A stretch of 64,000 nucleotides of DNA from Parapedobacter defluvii (GCF_014642075.1 NZ_BMIK01000019.1:1-64000); one strand, 5' to 3'; shown: positions 16,681 to 26,390, numbered from the stretch's first letter. Translations and numbers: made by a program. Notes: generated from the sequence alone by a model not told the origin.

Positions 16681-16690
16681 TTGCCGATTA
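16604..16690. repeat. REP-like palindromic element, copy 2
   Basis: The arms TTTCCAACCG (16620-16629) and CGGTTGGAAA (16640-16649) surround the same GGCATGCC core (16631-16638) as copy 1, with one A/C mismatch. The flanks CCGCAAAGGTG before and GAAATTATTCTGCACT then TTGCCGATTA after are shared with positions 28-111. The arms differ from copy 1 yet remain complementary. Confidence 0.7.
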
Positions 16691-16971
16691 CACCTGCCCA
16701 TTTCCGAGTCCTCAATACATTAAGGCATTGGGATGTTTATATAGATGCCATTTTCTTCTTAGGAGGTATTTCAAAAGATCAGGTACTCGAAGCCTTTAAA
16801 GCACAAATATTTTTTGACGACCAAGACACCCATCTAAAGCCGGCGTCTATTTTAGTCCCATCGGGGAAAGTTCCCTACCGAAGCAACTCCCAGCTACAGC
16901 TTATTGATCTAAAAACTTTAACTCTGAAGCGAGTAGACGCCCTTAAAGCGCTAAAAGGAAAAAAGAAATAA
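16681..16971 (+). pseudogene. Unidentified 3' gene fragment, about 95 codons
   Basis: Open from TTG 16681, which belongs to the repeat, so the start is not genuine. The body ('HFRVLNTLRHWDVYIDAIFFLGG', 'QVLEAFKAQIFFDD', lysine-rich end) looks like the C-terminal part of a real protein. I do not recognise it. It lies between the palindromic element and dndA. Confidence 0.35.
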
Positions 16972-16976
16972 TGTTC

Positions 16977-17020
16977 CTACATTTGTATTGATAAATCATT
17001 ATTTAATATTGATATATCAA
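16977..17020 (+). promoter_or_regulatory. dndA upstream region with TACATTTG box and palindrome
   Basis: TACATTTG fits the -7 box (TAnnTTTG), although a good TTTG -33 box is not evident. A 14-bp palindrome, ATTGATATATCAAT, lies about 17004-17017 between this box and the start codon and could be an operator. A very similar TACATTTGTATTGA occurs at about 6817, after the LpxR-like gene. Confidence 0.4.
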
Positions 17021-17054
17021 TTATTTGAGTCTAACACGGAAGTTATTTTTCGAT

Positions 17055-18215
17055 ATGCTAAATGATGTCCTCTATCTCGACTACGCTGCCACCACTCCAA
17101 CCGATTCGAGGGTAGTAGATGCCATGCTGCCTTATTTTACGACCAAATTCGGCAATCCAGCCAGCCGCACGCATGATTATGGCAATGAAGCCAAAGAGGC
17201 TGTTAAAAATGCACGCGAACAAATAGCTGATCTGATCGGGGCAAAGCAGCCTGAGGAAGTTATTTTTACTTCTGGAGCTACTGAAGCCATCAACCTTGCT
17301 ATCAAAGGTATCTACGAGAACTATCAAGACAAAGGCAACCACATCATCACCACAAAGACCGAACACAAAGCGGTGCTTGATACCTGCGCCTACCTCGAAA
17401 AACAAGGAGCCAAAATCACGTATCTACCGGTTGACCAAGATGGTCTTATCAACTTAAATGAGTTGGAGGCTTCCATCACGCCTGAAACGGTATTGATTTC
17501 GGTCATCTACGTCAATAATGAAACAGGCGTTGTCCAACCCATAAAAGATATTGCCGCAATCGCTGCCAAGCACGATGTATTTTTCATGACAGATGCCACC
17601 CAAGCGTTGGGTAAGGTTCCGATTGATGTCAATATTGATGGAATAGACCTTTTAACCTGTTCGGCCCACAAAATCTATGGCCCTAACGGTGTCGGCGCGC
17701 TATATGTCAAAAGTAAATTCCCTCGAATTAAAGTTGCTCCGCAAATCCATGGCGGCGGGCATGAAAACGGCTTCCGATCTGGCACCCTAAATACACCTGC
17801 TATCGTGGGCTTTGGACAGGCCGCGGCTATAGCTAAACAAGTCCTTACCGAAGAATCTTCCCGCTTAGCGGCATTACGAGAAAGCATTAAAGAGAAGCTA
17901 TCCTCATTCCCCAACTGTGTCTTTCATGCTGAAAAAGTACCCAAAGCACCCCATGTCATTAGCTTTTACTTTAAGGGATTGGATGCCGAAGCAATGATTA
18001 TCCAGTTACGGGAAAAGTTGGCGCTGTCAAACGGTTCCGCCTGTACGTCAAAGGAAGTCTTACCCTCCCATGTTATCATGGCTATGAATCATGACGAAGA
18101 CATTGCTTACTGTACCCTTCGATTGAGCATTGGCCGTTTTACACCTAATGATGCCGCAGAAAAGATTTATCAAGCTTTTGATGTAGCACTCAAGGAAATG
18201 GCTAATTTTGTTTAA
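17055..18215 (+). CDS. dndA: Cysteine desulfurase DndA
   Basis: 386 aa from ATG 17055; the TTG at 17025 adds ten residues outside the family. A PLP-dependent NifS/IscS-type enzyme that takes sulfur from L-cysteine and, in the phosphorothioation pathway, supplies it to DndC. Visible: 'LDYAATTP' at the N-terminus, 'TEHKAVL', the PLP lysine in 'SAHKIYGP' (Lys206) and the catalytic loop 'SNGSACTS' (Cys330). It is alone on the + strand and its 3' end overlaps dndE (opposite strand) by 14 bp. The assignment as DndA rather than a general IscS rests on this context. Confidence 0.88.
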   Translation: MLNDVLYLDYAATTPTDSRVVDAMLPYFTTKFGNPASRTHDYGNEAKEAVKNAREQIADLIGAKQPEEVIFTSGATEAINLAIKGIYENYQDKGNHIITTKTEHKAVLDTCAYLEKQGAKITYLPVDQDGLINLNELEASITPETVLISVIYVNNETGVVQPIKDIAAIAAKHDVFFMTDATQALGKVPIDVNIDGIDLLTCSAHKIYGPNGVGALYVKSKFPRIKVAPQIHGGGHENGFRSGTLNTPAIVGFGQAAAIAKQVLTEESSRLAALRESIKEKLSSFPNCVFHAEKVPKAPHVISFYFKGLDAEAMIIQLREKLALSNGSACTSKEVLPSHVIMAMNHDEDIAYCTLRLSIGRFTPNDAAEKIYQAFDVALKEMANFV

Positions 18216-18606
18216 CAGAAAAGGTCTCTGCCTCCGATAAACCCTGTTCAATACAACGCATTACAAAATCCATCCCGTCGTTATTCGCATAAGGCTCCAT
18301 TTCTTGCAGTCCATGGTCGATGTGCAACTTCACGTATTTAGGAATATCCTTATCGTTGCTTGCTATCCCATATAATTCGCATAACATTGCCATATAGATG
18401 TCGATATGGTTGCCAAATAGCACTTTGGCCGAATAGGTCTTTCCCTGCCCCTCTTTGACACTTTTCAAGTCCAATTGCTTACCCTTCGCAAGCGAGTAAG
18501 CGAAAGCTAATCTTGCAATCACGTTTTCTGCCCCCAACCCCAACTTATTGGTGAGGTGAGTGATGACTATCTTATTCTCCGGAGAAGTCGTAATCGTGTT
18601 AAACAT
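18202..18606 (-). CDS. dndE: DNA sulfur modification protein DndE
   Basis: 134 aa, small and basic/helical, matching DndE in size, order and motifs ('LTNKLGLGAENVIARLAFAYSL', shown in part; 'GKTYSAKVLFG'). In known systems DndE is a tetramer that binds nicked double-stranded DNA and is required for phosphorothioate insertion together with DndC and DndD. It overlaps the dndD stop by 8 bp and is the last gene of the - strand operon. Its 3' end overlaps that of dndA. Confidence 0.88.
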   Translation of the reverse strand: MFNTITTSPENKIVITHLTNKLGLGAENVIARLAFAYSLAKGKQLDLKSVKEGQGKTYSAKVLFGNHIDIYMAMLCELYGIASNDKDIPKYVKLHIDHGLQEMEPYANNDGMDFVMRCIEQGLSEAETFSVKQN

Positions 18607-20683
18607 GTTGCCGTTTTAGATCATAATCTTCCATATACGCATATAGTTGTCCATTATCAATGGGCACCAATTTGGATGAATCCAACTCCGGCCGATGCTC
18701 GATAAGATGACAGCTTTTCACATAGGGCTCGATGATTTTATATTCAATGGCAGATATTTCTTTATTCAACAGCGGTAAAATCACCACCTGCTTTGATACA
18801 TTGGGATAAAACTCCGTGAGGATATTTTCCGCATGTGCCCTATCCAGCTTTTGCATCGGGCTATCAATAAATACCGGAAATTCAATTTTTGATTCTTTTA
18901 CTAACGCTTGGAAGATGGCTGTGGCATACAATTGCTTTTCGCCCATGGACAAATCTTCCTTATTAATTTTATCACCGTTTTCACCAATCAAGTCAATCTC
19001 GATAATTTCCTCCTCGATACTGATAGAGACCAGCTTTACGAAGTGCTTTTTATGCATGAGGGAGTTGAGTCCTCTACGGATAGACTCCTCCAAAAGATGC
19101 CGCTTTTCCAGTTGGATTTTTTTAATAAATTCATCCAGCTCTCCGATCAGACGTGTGGCTACTTCATCTTTCTCCCGAAGATCCGCATTGATATCCAATT
19201 TCTTTTGAAACTCCGACAGCACCTTTTTTCGGTTATTCAATTCATTTTGTAACACGCCTTCTCCCATCAACACCTGTTCTTGGTCCTTCTTTATATTTTT
19301 CAGGGTATTAAATAGGGCTTCCGCTTTTACTTTATAATCTTTTATGGTTGCATCATTCCCCTTTGATTTCGCGTGGTTCAATAAGCGCGTTACCTCATTC
19401 AGCTCATAGCGGCATCGCTTTATTTCTTGGGTGAGACGTTTGAATTCATCTTTATACGATTGGCGCAATTGCTTCGCTATGGCCATCAATTCATTGTAGC
19501 TATCCTTACCCAAAAACAGCCGTTCGTCCAATTGCCAATCATTGGCTTGACGTTGCCAAAGATGCAGTTTTTTGAGTACTGGAGCGAAAGACGATTCGGC
19601 CGCCTTTCTATTAAGATTTTGAGGAAAACCGTCGAGGATAGTTTCTATTTGTTGAGTCAGTTTGCTGATTTCTTGAGCAGATACCACATTTGCATCACGC
19701 TGTTGTTGCTCAGCTTCGGCTTGTGCTACCGCCTTGAAGAAAAGACCACCCGCGATTGCAAAAGGAGCCAAATCCAACAATCCTTTCAAATGCGTTTTCA
19801 ATTGATCACTTGTAGCACTTAGTACTTTGCGCTTCTCATCAAGCTGCGCTATCTCTTCAATACTTAGCGTATTACCTGCGCGTAATAGGTTCGTTTGTAT
19901 AGCAAGGAGTCTCTTTTGTGTTTCTTCCAGCTTTTGATCTATTTGATGTTTAGCGGTTCGTTGGTAAGTCAACTCATGTTCCAGTTTCCCAATTTCGTCT
20001 TCCAACTGCTCAATACGTTCCAAATCAGTCTCAGAAGCCGACTCCTTCTGATATTTCGCTTGGAGTATTGTCAGGTTGTTTCGAAGATCAACGTATTTTT
20101 TTATTCCAAGCACCTCCGCGTAAGCACGCCCTAATTGCCGCTTTTGTTCGAGGCTTTGATTTTCAGCCAGCGCGGTGATCTTCTCCGCATCAAAAAAGAA
20201 AAACTTGGCGATCTCCTTAGGCAAGATGAAATCCTGAATAAAGATTTCATATCCCACATCCATCACCAGTTCGTTCTTATTGCCATCGATGAAAATTTCC
20301 AGATGATCCGTTTGGTTACCCAATTTATACGAACGCTTTACCAACACTTCGTTGGCCATGATGCCCGGAATCTCCATGTTAGCAAATACAACAGACACAC
20401 TGTATTCGGTTTCCATGTCTGTTGCCGCCGAGCGGTTCATGCAACTTTCCAAAAACTTGGGATATCCGCCCGCCTCTCGTATCCGTCGTCTGAACGTTTC
20501 ATCCACTTCTTGCATCTGGTTTCCATATAAACACCAAACGAGTGAAGTCAAAAACGTCGTCTTGCCATATCCATTATAGCCGCTGATGATGTGCACATTA
20601 CGTACACCATCCTGTTCAAAGGACACTTCGTTTACCCCCTTGTATACACGGAAATTATCGAGCGCTATCCGCTTGATTAGCAT
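18599..20683 (-). CDS. dndD: DNA sulfur modification ATPase DndD
   Basis: 694 aa, SMC/Rad50-like. Walker A G35-Y-N-G-Y-G-K-T42 near the N-terminus, long coiled coils from about residue 210 to 300 and 400 to 540, the ABC signature 'LSMGEKQL' and Walker B 'FPVFIDSP' near the C-terminus. DndD is thought to use ATP to open or nick DNA for sulfur incorporation; the family length is about 650-700 aa. It lies 2 bp after dndC and overlaps dndE, so the three are one translational unit. No Cys-x2-Cys hook is seen in the coiled coil. Confidence 0.92.
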   Translation of the reverse strand: MLIKRIALDNFRVYKGVNEVSFEQDGVRNVHIISGYNGYGKTTFLTSLVWCLYGNQMQEVDETFRRRIREAGGYPKFLESCMNRSAATDMETEYSVSVVFANMEIPGIMANEVLVKRSYKLGNQTDHLEIFIDGNKNELVMDVGYEIFIQDFILPKEIAKFFFFDAEKITALAENQSLEQKRQLGRAYAEVLGIKKYVDLRNNLTILQAKYQKESASETDLERIEQLEDEIGKLEHELTYQRTAKHQIDQKLEETQKRLLAIQTNLLRAGNTLSIEEIAQLDEKRKVLSATSDQLKTHLKGLLDLAPFAIAGGLFFKAVAQAEAEQQQRDANVVSAQEISKLTQQIETILDGFPQNLNRKAAESSFAPVLKKLHLWQRQANDWQLDERLFLGKDSYNELMAIAKQLRQSYKDEFKRLTQEIKRCRYELNEVTRLLNHAKSKGNDATIKDYKVKAEALFNTLKNIKKDQEQVLMGEGVLQNELNNRKKVLSEFQKKLDINADLREKDEVATRLIGELDEFIKKIQLEKRHLLEESIRRGLNSLMHKKHFVKLVSISIEEEIIEIDLIGENGDKINKEDLSMGEKQLYATAIFQALVKESKIEFPVFIDSPMQKLDRAHAENILTEFYPNVSKQVVILPLLNKEISAIEYKIIEPYVKSCHLIEHRPELDSSKLVPIDNGQLYAYMEDYDLKRQHV

Positions 20684-20685
20684 GG

Positions 20686-22029
20686 TCAGTAATTGTCAAG
20701 TTTCGTAAATGTAGGCCGCACATATTCTTGGAGAATGTTCTCCAAATCACTTTGCAAGCCCATTTTCTTTAACAAAAGGCCTTTGTTCTTTTGCGCATTG
20801 AGCAACCGTTGGATGAGTTGAACGTCTTCCGAATTTTCAGCACATACAGTATTGAGCAGTTCTTTTTCACGGTCTATTTCCAGAGCCGTTTGCCCAAACT
20901 CCACGCTTTCGCCAAACACCTCTTTGTACGCATCACTCACCGTATGTTCGTAAATATGGTCACGGTTCCATACGATCTGAATAGCCGAAAGTTCTTGCAG
21001 GGTAATCAATTGGTTATTGGGGTCCGCTTTTGAAGCAGCCTTTTGGGCTTCCAATACCATTTTCAATATCTTATATCGATACTTAGGCCAATAAGGGCCG
21101 ATCCCTTCCGCTTTATTTCGCCGTATGGGCATACGGTATTTTTCCGCACTGTAATTTTCATCCAGGCGATCGATGGTTTCATAAAGAAAATCACGCACAC
21201 GCACTAATGGTACCATCCAATCTTCGCCATTGTCGATCAAGGCCTCCATGGAGCGGTCGCGTTTTACCACGGTACAAACCCAGCAACCAAAACGGGAATT
21301 ACCACAGCTTGGCGTTTGAGTATCCATTACAATAGGACAATCGCCGCCACTTCCGTTTAAATAAAGCGTGCGAAGCTCATGATTCCGGTCGCCTGTCCAG
21401 GGGTTCTTATTGGATTCTAAATATGCCCATACTTCGCTCGTGGTCATGTCCTTAATTGGTGCATAAGCTTTGGCATTGGGCAGCGGGTGATTCCGTAGGC
21501 GCTCGCCTTTGACTTCATGCTTTTTTATAGATGCAGCCCGAGCGCTACTCTCATCAGACCGAGTACCGATCAGGATAATCACCTCCCCATAGTCCGCTAT
21601 TTTTTCTTTTATATAGTGTGTAGTAGGCGATATTTTAAGTCGTTCGGTACACCAGCGGAACATGTTGTTTGGAGCGGGATACCCGCGTCCAATCAGATTA
21701 ACCCAAAAACTGTCATCCAAACGAGGCACTGTATGATGAACATAAATTGGCAGCTCTTTATCGAGGGCTCTATTTCGGATAGCCTCTAATTGTTTGTTCA
21801 CAAATTTCAACACACGTGGATTCTCCACAAGTGTATTGTTGCAAATCACAAACACATCGCGCTTTTTTTGTTCAATCGGCGTAAGTCCAACTAATGCTTC
21901 CCACACCAACATCAATAATGTCGTGGAATCCTTACCGCCACTAAACGCCACAATCCAAGGCCTACGTCCGTCATCTTCAAGATATTGTTCTTGAATTTCC
22001 GATATTAGTGCTTGTTTATTGAATGCCAT
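20686..22029 (-). CDS. dndC: DNA phosphorothioation protein DndC
   Basis: 447 aa. PAPS-reductase-like ATP pyrophosphatase with the PP-loop S30-G-G-K-D-S35. Four cysteines (231, 242, 249 and 252, around 'CGNSRFGCWVC') fit the [4Fe-4S] ligands of DndC. It activates the DNA backbone with ATP and passes sulfur from DndA to it. Length and motifs are normal. The gap to the upstream HNH-STAND gene is about 80 bp, the largest within this part of the operon, so an additional promoter for dndCDE may lie there. Confidence 0.93.
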   Translation of the reverse strand: MAFNKQALISEIQEQYLEDDGRRPWIVAFSGGKDSTTLLMLVWEALVGLTPIEQKKRDVFVICNNTLVENPRVLKFVNKQLEAIRNRALDKELPIYVHHTVPRLDDSFWVNLIGRGYPAPNNMFRWCTERLKISPTTHYIKEKIADYGEVIILIGTRSDESSARAASIKKHEVKGERLRNHPLPNAKAYAPIKDMTTSEVWAYLESNKNPWTGDRNHELRTLYLNGSGGDCPIVMDTQTPSCGNSRFGCWVCTVVKRDRSMEALIDNGEDWMVPLVRVRDFLYETIDRLDENYSAEKYRMPIRRNKAEGIGPYWPKYRYKILKMVLEAQKAASKADPNNQLITLQELSAIQIVWNRDHIYEHTVSDAYKEVFGESVEFGQTALEIDREKELLNTVCAENSEDVQLIQRLLNAQKNKGLLLKKMGLQSDLENILQEYVRPTFTKLDNY

Positions 22030-22112
22030 GGCAAGACTTTTTCACGAAAATACAAAGAATAGAAGAGAAAGTATGGCTTTAAGTTAGGGTATAATTTTCC
22101 ACTACTCACATA

Positions 22113-25010
22113 TTATGGATCAAATTCATCATATTCATCTGCTTGCAACATACCCACAGCTAACATAAATTCTTTGGTTTCATTGTAAAGAGTAATAGGC
22201 ATTGCCCCATCCGTAATCCCATTATGTTCTAACCAATATGCTAACCATCTATATGGCTTAAAGTTTTCATGTTCATAAGATAAACCTTTTAAGAAACACA
22301 ATATGTTTAAATCTCTTATCTCCTCCTCACTAATCGTGTTTTCTTTTAAAACTTTTCCCACAATCTCAGCAATCATAATAAAAGTAAGGGGATAAGCAGC
22401 CCAGTTCGGAATAAATTTTTTGAAATTTGTAGCCCAGTCATGCAAAATGTGACCGTCATCATGGAAGCTGGCTAACTGTATAATGTAAAAGAGCTTATTT
22501 ATAATTTCGATGGGTAGATTTCCCCCAACATCTTTATCTTTTTTCTCGTTTTGCTTGAATAGGATTTTTATCTCCGCCTCAATATCTTGTAAGCCCTCAC
22601 TTAACAATTCTTTGGTCAAAAAGCTAAAATCAAGCTCTGGATGTGTAACTCTTAATCTTCCTAATTCAGACAGTGAATTTCCTATGTATTGTTGTTGTCC
22701 CAGTTCTACGAACCCTTCAAGAGCTTCCCTATAAAATTTAATGGCAGACTTATAATCTCCGATACCGCTATAACAGTTGCCTAAATGGTGGGAATTGCAA
22801 TACATGTTTGCGTAATCCTTCATTCCTTTCTGAATCTCGTATCCTTTCAAATAATACGGTAATGCTTTGTTCTCGTCATGTAAATTCCTTTCATAAGTGC
22901 GGCCTATTTCACTGAATAACACCGCCATATTTCCATTTGCTGAACTATGGCTCTTTAATTGCTTTCTTTCAAAAGTTAATTTCTCTTCAACTTTTATCTC
23001 ATTTTCGCATAACTTGATACCTTCTTTAAACTTCGAAATCGCGGCATTAGGATCTCCATCTCTTAATAATTCACCTTCTATTTGACGAACCACAGCGAAT
23101 TTTCTGTTAGCTTTTGATTCGCAGTTTAGCATCTGTTGCAGGACTTTTTTGGTTTCCTCAACATTATATAGTCTCCAGTTCAGGACTGCAACCTGAGCCA
23201 AATCTTCTATGGCAAAATCATATTCATCTAACTCAATATGGGCCCTTGCCCCTTGCTTATTTACATAGATGCCGTAGTGAAAATATCCACGTGTAAAGAA
23301 AAATTTATATAGACCAGTAGATAAACCAGTAATAATTCTTAGATAATCTTTAGAATTTGAATACTTCTTACAGTCTTTACAATACGCGGAATGTACGCAT
23401 TCTTGTATGGCCATTAGGTAATTCGGCAACTCTATCTCGTATCTCGCAATAACGTATTCCATTTCATCGGACAGTAAGAAATTACTGTATAACGCTATTG
23501 CCTCCATCATTAAATTAGTATAAGCTTCAATTTTTATCTGGTGAAATACACTTTTCGATTCTTCAATTGTCTTACCTCTTACAAAGAGCCTGATTGGGTT
23601 GAGTGTATGGGCTCTTTCAAATCCTATAAGATCTTCTTTGATATATATGAAGTTAAATTGCTTTAATGTTGAAAGTGCAAGATTTAAAGTGAATTCATTA
23701 GGAAAAAATTGTTGTTGGCCTTTAGTCAATATTTCTAAGAAAGGAATTTTACTTCCAGCTGGAAAATGCGTTAAATACCTCAGCAACCATTTTTGATTAG
23801 TTTCCAGATTTTCATATGCGGCTAAAAGACATATTTGTAATGAAGTCTGTCTGTTTTGCTGTTTATATTTAGGATTTTGGATGATTTTTGCGCCAGCATG
23901 TTCTATTGCGTTTGATACTTTTGCTGGGCTTACCATGAACTGTAGTAATCCAGATATTATTGTAATTGTTAAGGGATGTCCATCAGCGAACTTTATTAGC
24001 TTTCTTATAGAATTATCTCTTATATCTACAGATGGGACGTGCTTTTGGATTATCTCTATGCTTTCGTTCTGGCTTACATTTGTCAATGTAAGCACGCTTG
24101 CTGCCATTTCAACATCTAAAAAATTTATTTGGCTTGTTATAATTAATTTAGTTTCTTTCGTGTGCGTATAAAGACTTTTTAAGAAACTGACAGTATTATC
24201 TTGTTCTTTATGCCACAATATCTCGAAACCATCTAATACCAAGACAGTCTTTTCCCGATCTAATGTAGTGGCTAAATCGTCTAAATTTGAAACACCTAAT
24301 CTTTTACCAAGCTCATATTTTAAATCTGTTAATGTGCCATATTGATCCAAATCTATCCATACGACCTCTATTTGATTGTTTTTGATGAACTGCAATAAAA
24401 ATTGAGTTTTACCAATTCCGCCTATTCCTTCGATTAATGTAAAACGGTTCTGATTAAATAAAGAATGTAATTTCTCTAATTCGGAACTTCGACCGGTGAA
24501 GTTTTTTGTCGGATTAGGTAATGTAGAAAAGCTCTGATCTTTAAAGCTGATATCTGCTAAGATATCGGCTTTAATCCTTTTGATTTTTTCATTCTTTATT
24601 TTTAGGATTTCCTCTCTTGAAATTATGCCATCGTCATATTTAATATGACAGTCTGTGCAAAGTCGAATTAAGTTATGAGGATGATGAGATAAAGACTCTC
24701 GCCATGGGATAATATGTGCATTGTCTAATCGGTGACCACTACCGCAACGAACACATTTTCCTCCGCTTTCTACTTTGAGGTATTCTTTGATGAAAGAGGG
24801 GATTTCTGGCTTTTCGGTACTACTTAAAGACCAGGCTTCTTTTAAAAACAAATTCCAAGCATTCAGTTCCTCCCTTTTGAAAAAGTTGTTCTCTCTATTT
24901 ACATTTACGGGCAATGTTTTACCTTTTACGCCTGTTTTTACAAATGCGTATAAAAGTTCCTTAGTTATTCCAAGAAATAACGCTGCCTCGTTTTCGCTGA
25001 CGAACATCAC
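22113..25010 (-). CDS. HTH-HNH-STAND NTPase-TPR protein inside the Dnd operon
   Basis: 965 aa. Residues 1-55 resemble an excisionase/HTH_17-like domain. Residues 84-130 form an HNH nuclease: C86-x2-C89, H99 in 'DNAHI', N113, then C118-x2-C121-H122. Residues 170-450 are a STAND/NB-ARC-type NTPase with 'FTGRSSELEKL', Walker A G195-I-G-G-I-G-K-T202 and Walker B 'TVLVLDGFE' (256-264). Residues 600-800 carry TPR-like helical repeats ('KALPYYLKGYEIQKG', 'SAIKFYREALEGF'). The layout is that of bacterial NLR-like defence proteins (Avs and relatives) with a nuclease at the N-terminus, activated when the repeats recognise a target. It sits between dndC and dndB, in the same direction, 12 bp after dndB. 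I know of no Dnd system with such a component. The start gives the full HTH. Confidence 0.85.
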   Translation of the reverse strand: MMFVSENEAALFLGITKELLYAFVKTGVKGKTLPVNVNRENNFFKREELNAWNLFLKEAWSLSSTEKPEIPSFIKEYLKVESGGKCVRCGSGHRLDNAHIIPWRESLSHHPHNLIRLCTDCHIKYDDGIISREEILKIKNEKIKRIKADILADISFKDQSFSTLPNPTKNFTGRSSELEKLHSLFNQNRFTLIEGIGGIGKTQFLLQFIKNNQIEVVWIDLDQYGTLTDLKYELGKRLGVSNLDDLATTLDREKTVLVLDGFEILWHKEQDNTVSFLKSLYTHTKETKLIITSQINFLDVEMAASVLTLTNVSQNESIEIIQKHVPSVDIRDNSIRKLIKFADGHPLTITIISGLLQFMVSPAKVSNAIEHAGAKIIQNPKYKQQNRQTSLQICLLAAYENLETNQKWLLRYLTHFPAGSKIPFLEILTKGQQQFFPNEFTLNLALSTLKQFNFIYIKEDLIGFERAHTLNPIRLFVRGKTIEESKSVFHQIKIEAYTNLMMEAIALYSNFLLSDEMEYVIARYEIELPNYLMAIQECVHSAYCKDCKKYSNSKDYLRIITGLSTGLYKFFFTRGYFHYGIYVNKQGARAHIELDEYDFAIEDLAQVAVLNWRLYNVEETKKVLQQMLNCESKANRKFAVVRQIEGELLRDGDPNAAISKFKEGIKLCENEIKVEEKLTFERKQLKSHSSANGNMAVLFSEIGRTYERNLHDENKALPYYLKGYEIQKGMKDYANMYCNSHHLGNCYSGIGDYKSAIKFYREALEGFVELGQQQYIGNSLSELGRLRVTHPELDFSFLTKELLSEGLQDIEAEIKILFKQNEKKDKDVGGNLPIEIINKLFYIIQLASFHDDGHILHDWATNFKKFIPNWAAYPLTFIMIAEIVGKVLKENTISEEEIRDLNILCFLKGLSYEHENFKPYRWLAYWLEHNGITDGAMPITLYNETKEFMLAVGMLQADEYDEFDP

Positions 25011-25022
25011 CTAAAAATATTA

Positions 25023-26390
25023 TCACCTATTCAATTCAGTCACAAAATTTGCTAGGTATTCTTTTTTATAAGTATTCATAAAATCATCAAAACTATCTGG
25101 ATTATTAAGATATAAAAGACGTTGGACAATATCTTCTTTTATCTTATTTATACTTCCTGCGCTACCAGTTTTTGCATAAGGTCCATCATTTGTTGAAAAA
25201 TCGACTTCTTCCAGCCCGGATAAAAATTCTTCATAATTTTCTATTGTTAAATCTTGGATCTTACTCCAATCATTCTTCAGTTCCTTTTTGAATATGATTG
25301 GGAATAAAAGATTGAAGACTTTAATGAGAGCACCAATTCCCATTCCTTTAGACAATAAGCTATTGGCTGGGTCTGACCAATCGGGCTTTATCCTCCTAAC
25401 AGCATTAAAAAATCTAGCTATTGCTCTTACTATTAGAATATGATCCTCTTGATTATTATAATACTTAAGAAATATAGGTGGATAGGAAGAACCCTTTGCT
25501 GTAATAGATATGTAGCGAATTAAGGCATCAATCAAAAATGCCTGTGATATAGAAAGCAGTTGTTTTTCTTCTTTGCTTAAGGATTTGTTAGCCTTACCTA
25601 ACATTTTCACTCTACCAAAGAATGGGCTCTCCTCCAATTCGTTTAGAAGCTTAACGACATTATGCATAAAAGAAAGCTCATCCACTTCTGTAGAAAACTC
25701 TCCTGTAAGTTGGTACAACAATGACTTATTAACTGCTTTTTGCTCATAATTGATTGTGTAAAATTGTTTAGCAATTACGGACCTGTCAAACCCAATTATA
25801 AAGGCAATGATAAGTTCATACTTATCCCTAATCTCATCATCTGCCTTCTTTAATCCCTCTAATCTATGCTGTCCATCAATGATTAGAATTGAATTACTTA
25901 TATAAGGCACATACAAACTATACTTGCCTTCATCATTTTCGAGAAAAGAGATATAATTCGGTCTTTTTTTAAAAGATAAGAAATCATCAAATTTATTAGC
26001 TTCAGTAATATTCGAATCAGGCCAATCATTGATTAACTCGCAATTTGCAATAATAGTATTTGGGAAGAAAGCATGTTCTTCATTGTTGATGAACTTAGCA
26101 ATTTTATTAATTCTATCTTCGTTTGGGTCTCGCTGAAAGTCTTCTCTCTCTAAATTTTTTTTATCATGGTTAATTAGATGTTTAAAATATTCATCATCAT
26201 CAGGGAATGATTTGGCTAATTCTGTATGCTTAGTCAAATCATATCTTGCTGGTCTTACAGTATACAATTCAAGAAAATCCCTCGCCTGAATTTTGCCTAT
26301 AAAAAAAGACTCATTCTTTTGCAGCACTTCTTCTAAATCAATCTTTAGAAAGCGCTCTTCTTCATTTATTGTAAGGATTTCTGTTTTCAT
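25023..26390 (-). CDS. dndB: DGQHR-domain protein DndB
   Basis: 455 aa with the hallmark D172-G-Q-H-R176 in 'IDGQHRLEGL'. DndB in Dnd loci is a transcriptional repressor of the cluster that limits the number of modified sites and is usually dispensable for the modification. Length is somewhat above the typical 350-380 aa, so the C-terminal part may be specific to this branch. Its ATG overlaps the stop of the upstream membrane-protein gene (TAATG at 26388-26392), so the two are translationally coupled. It lies between that gene and the HNH-STAND gene. Confidence 0.85.
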   Translation of the reverse strand: MKTEILTINEEERFLKIDLEEVLQKNESFFIGKIQARDFLELYTVRPARYDLTKHTELAKSFPDDDEYFKHLINHDKKNLEREDFQRDPNEDRINKIAKFINNEEHAFFPNTIIANCELINDWPDSNITEANKFDDFLSFKKRPNYISFLENDEGKYSLYVPYISNSILIIDGQHRLEGLKKADDEIRDKYELIIAFIIGFDRSVIAKQFYTINYEQKAVNKSLLYQLTGEFSTEVDELSFMHNVVKLLNELEESPFFGRVKMLGKANKSLSKEEKQLLSISQAFLIDALIRYISITAKGSSYPPIFLKYYNNQEDHILIVRAIARFFNAVRRIKPDWSDPANSLLSKGMGIGALIKVFNLLFPIIFKKELKNDWSKIQDLTIENYEEFLSGLEEVDFSTNDGPYAKTGSAGSINKIKEDIVQRLLYLNNPDSFDDFMNTYKKEYLANFVTELNR

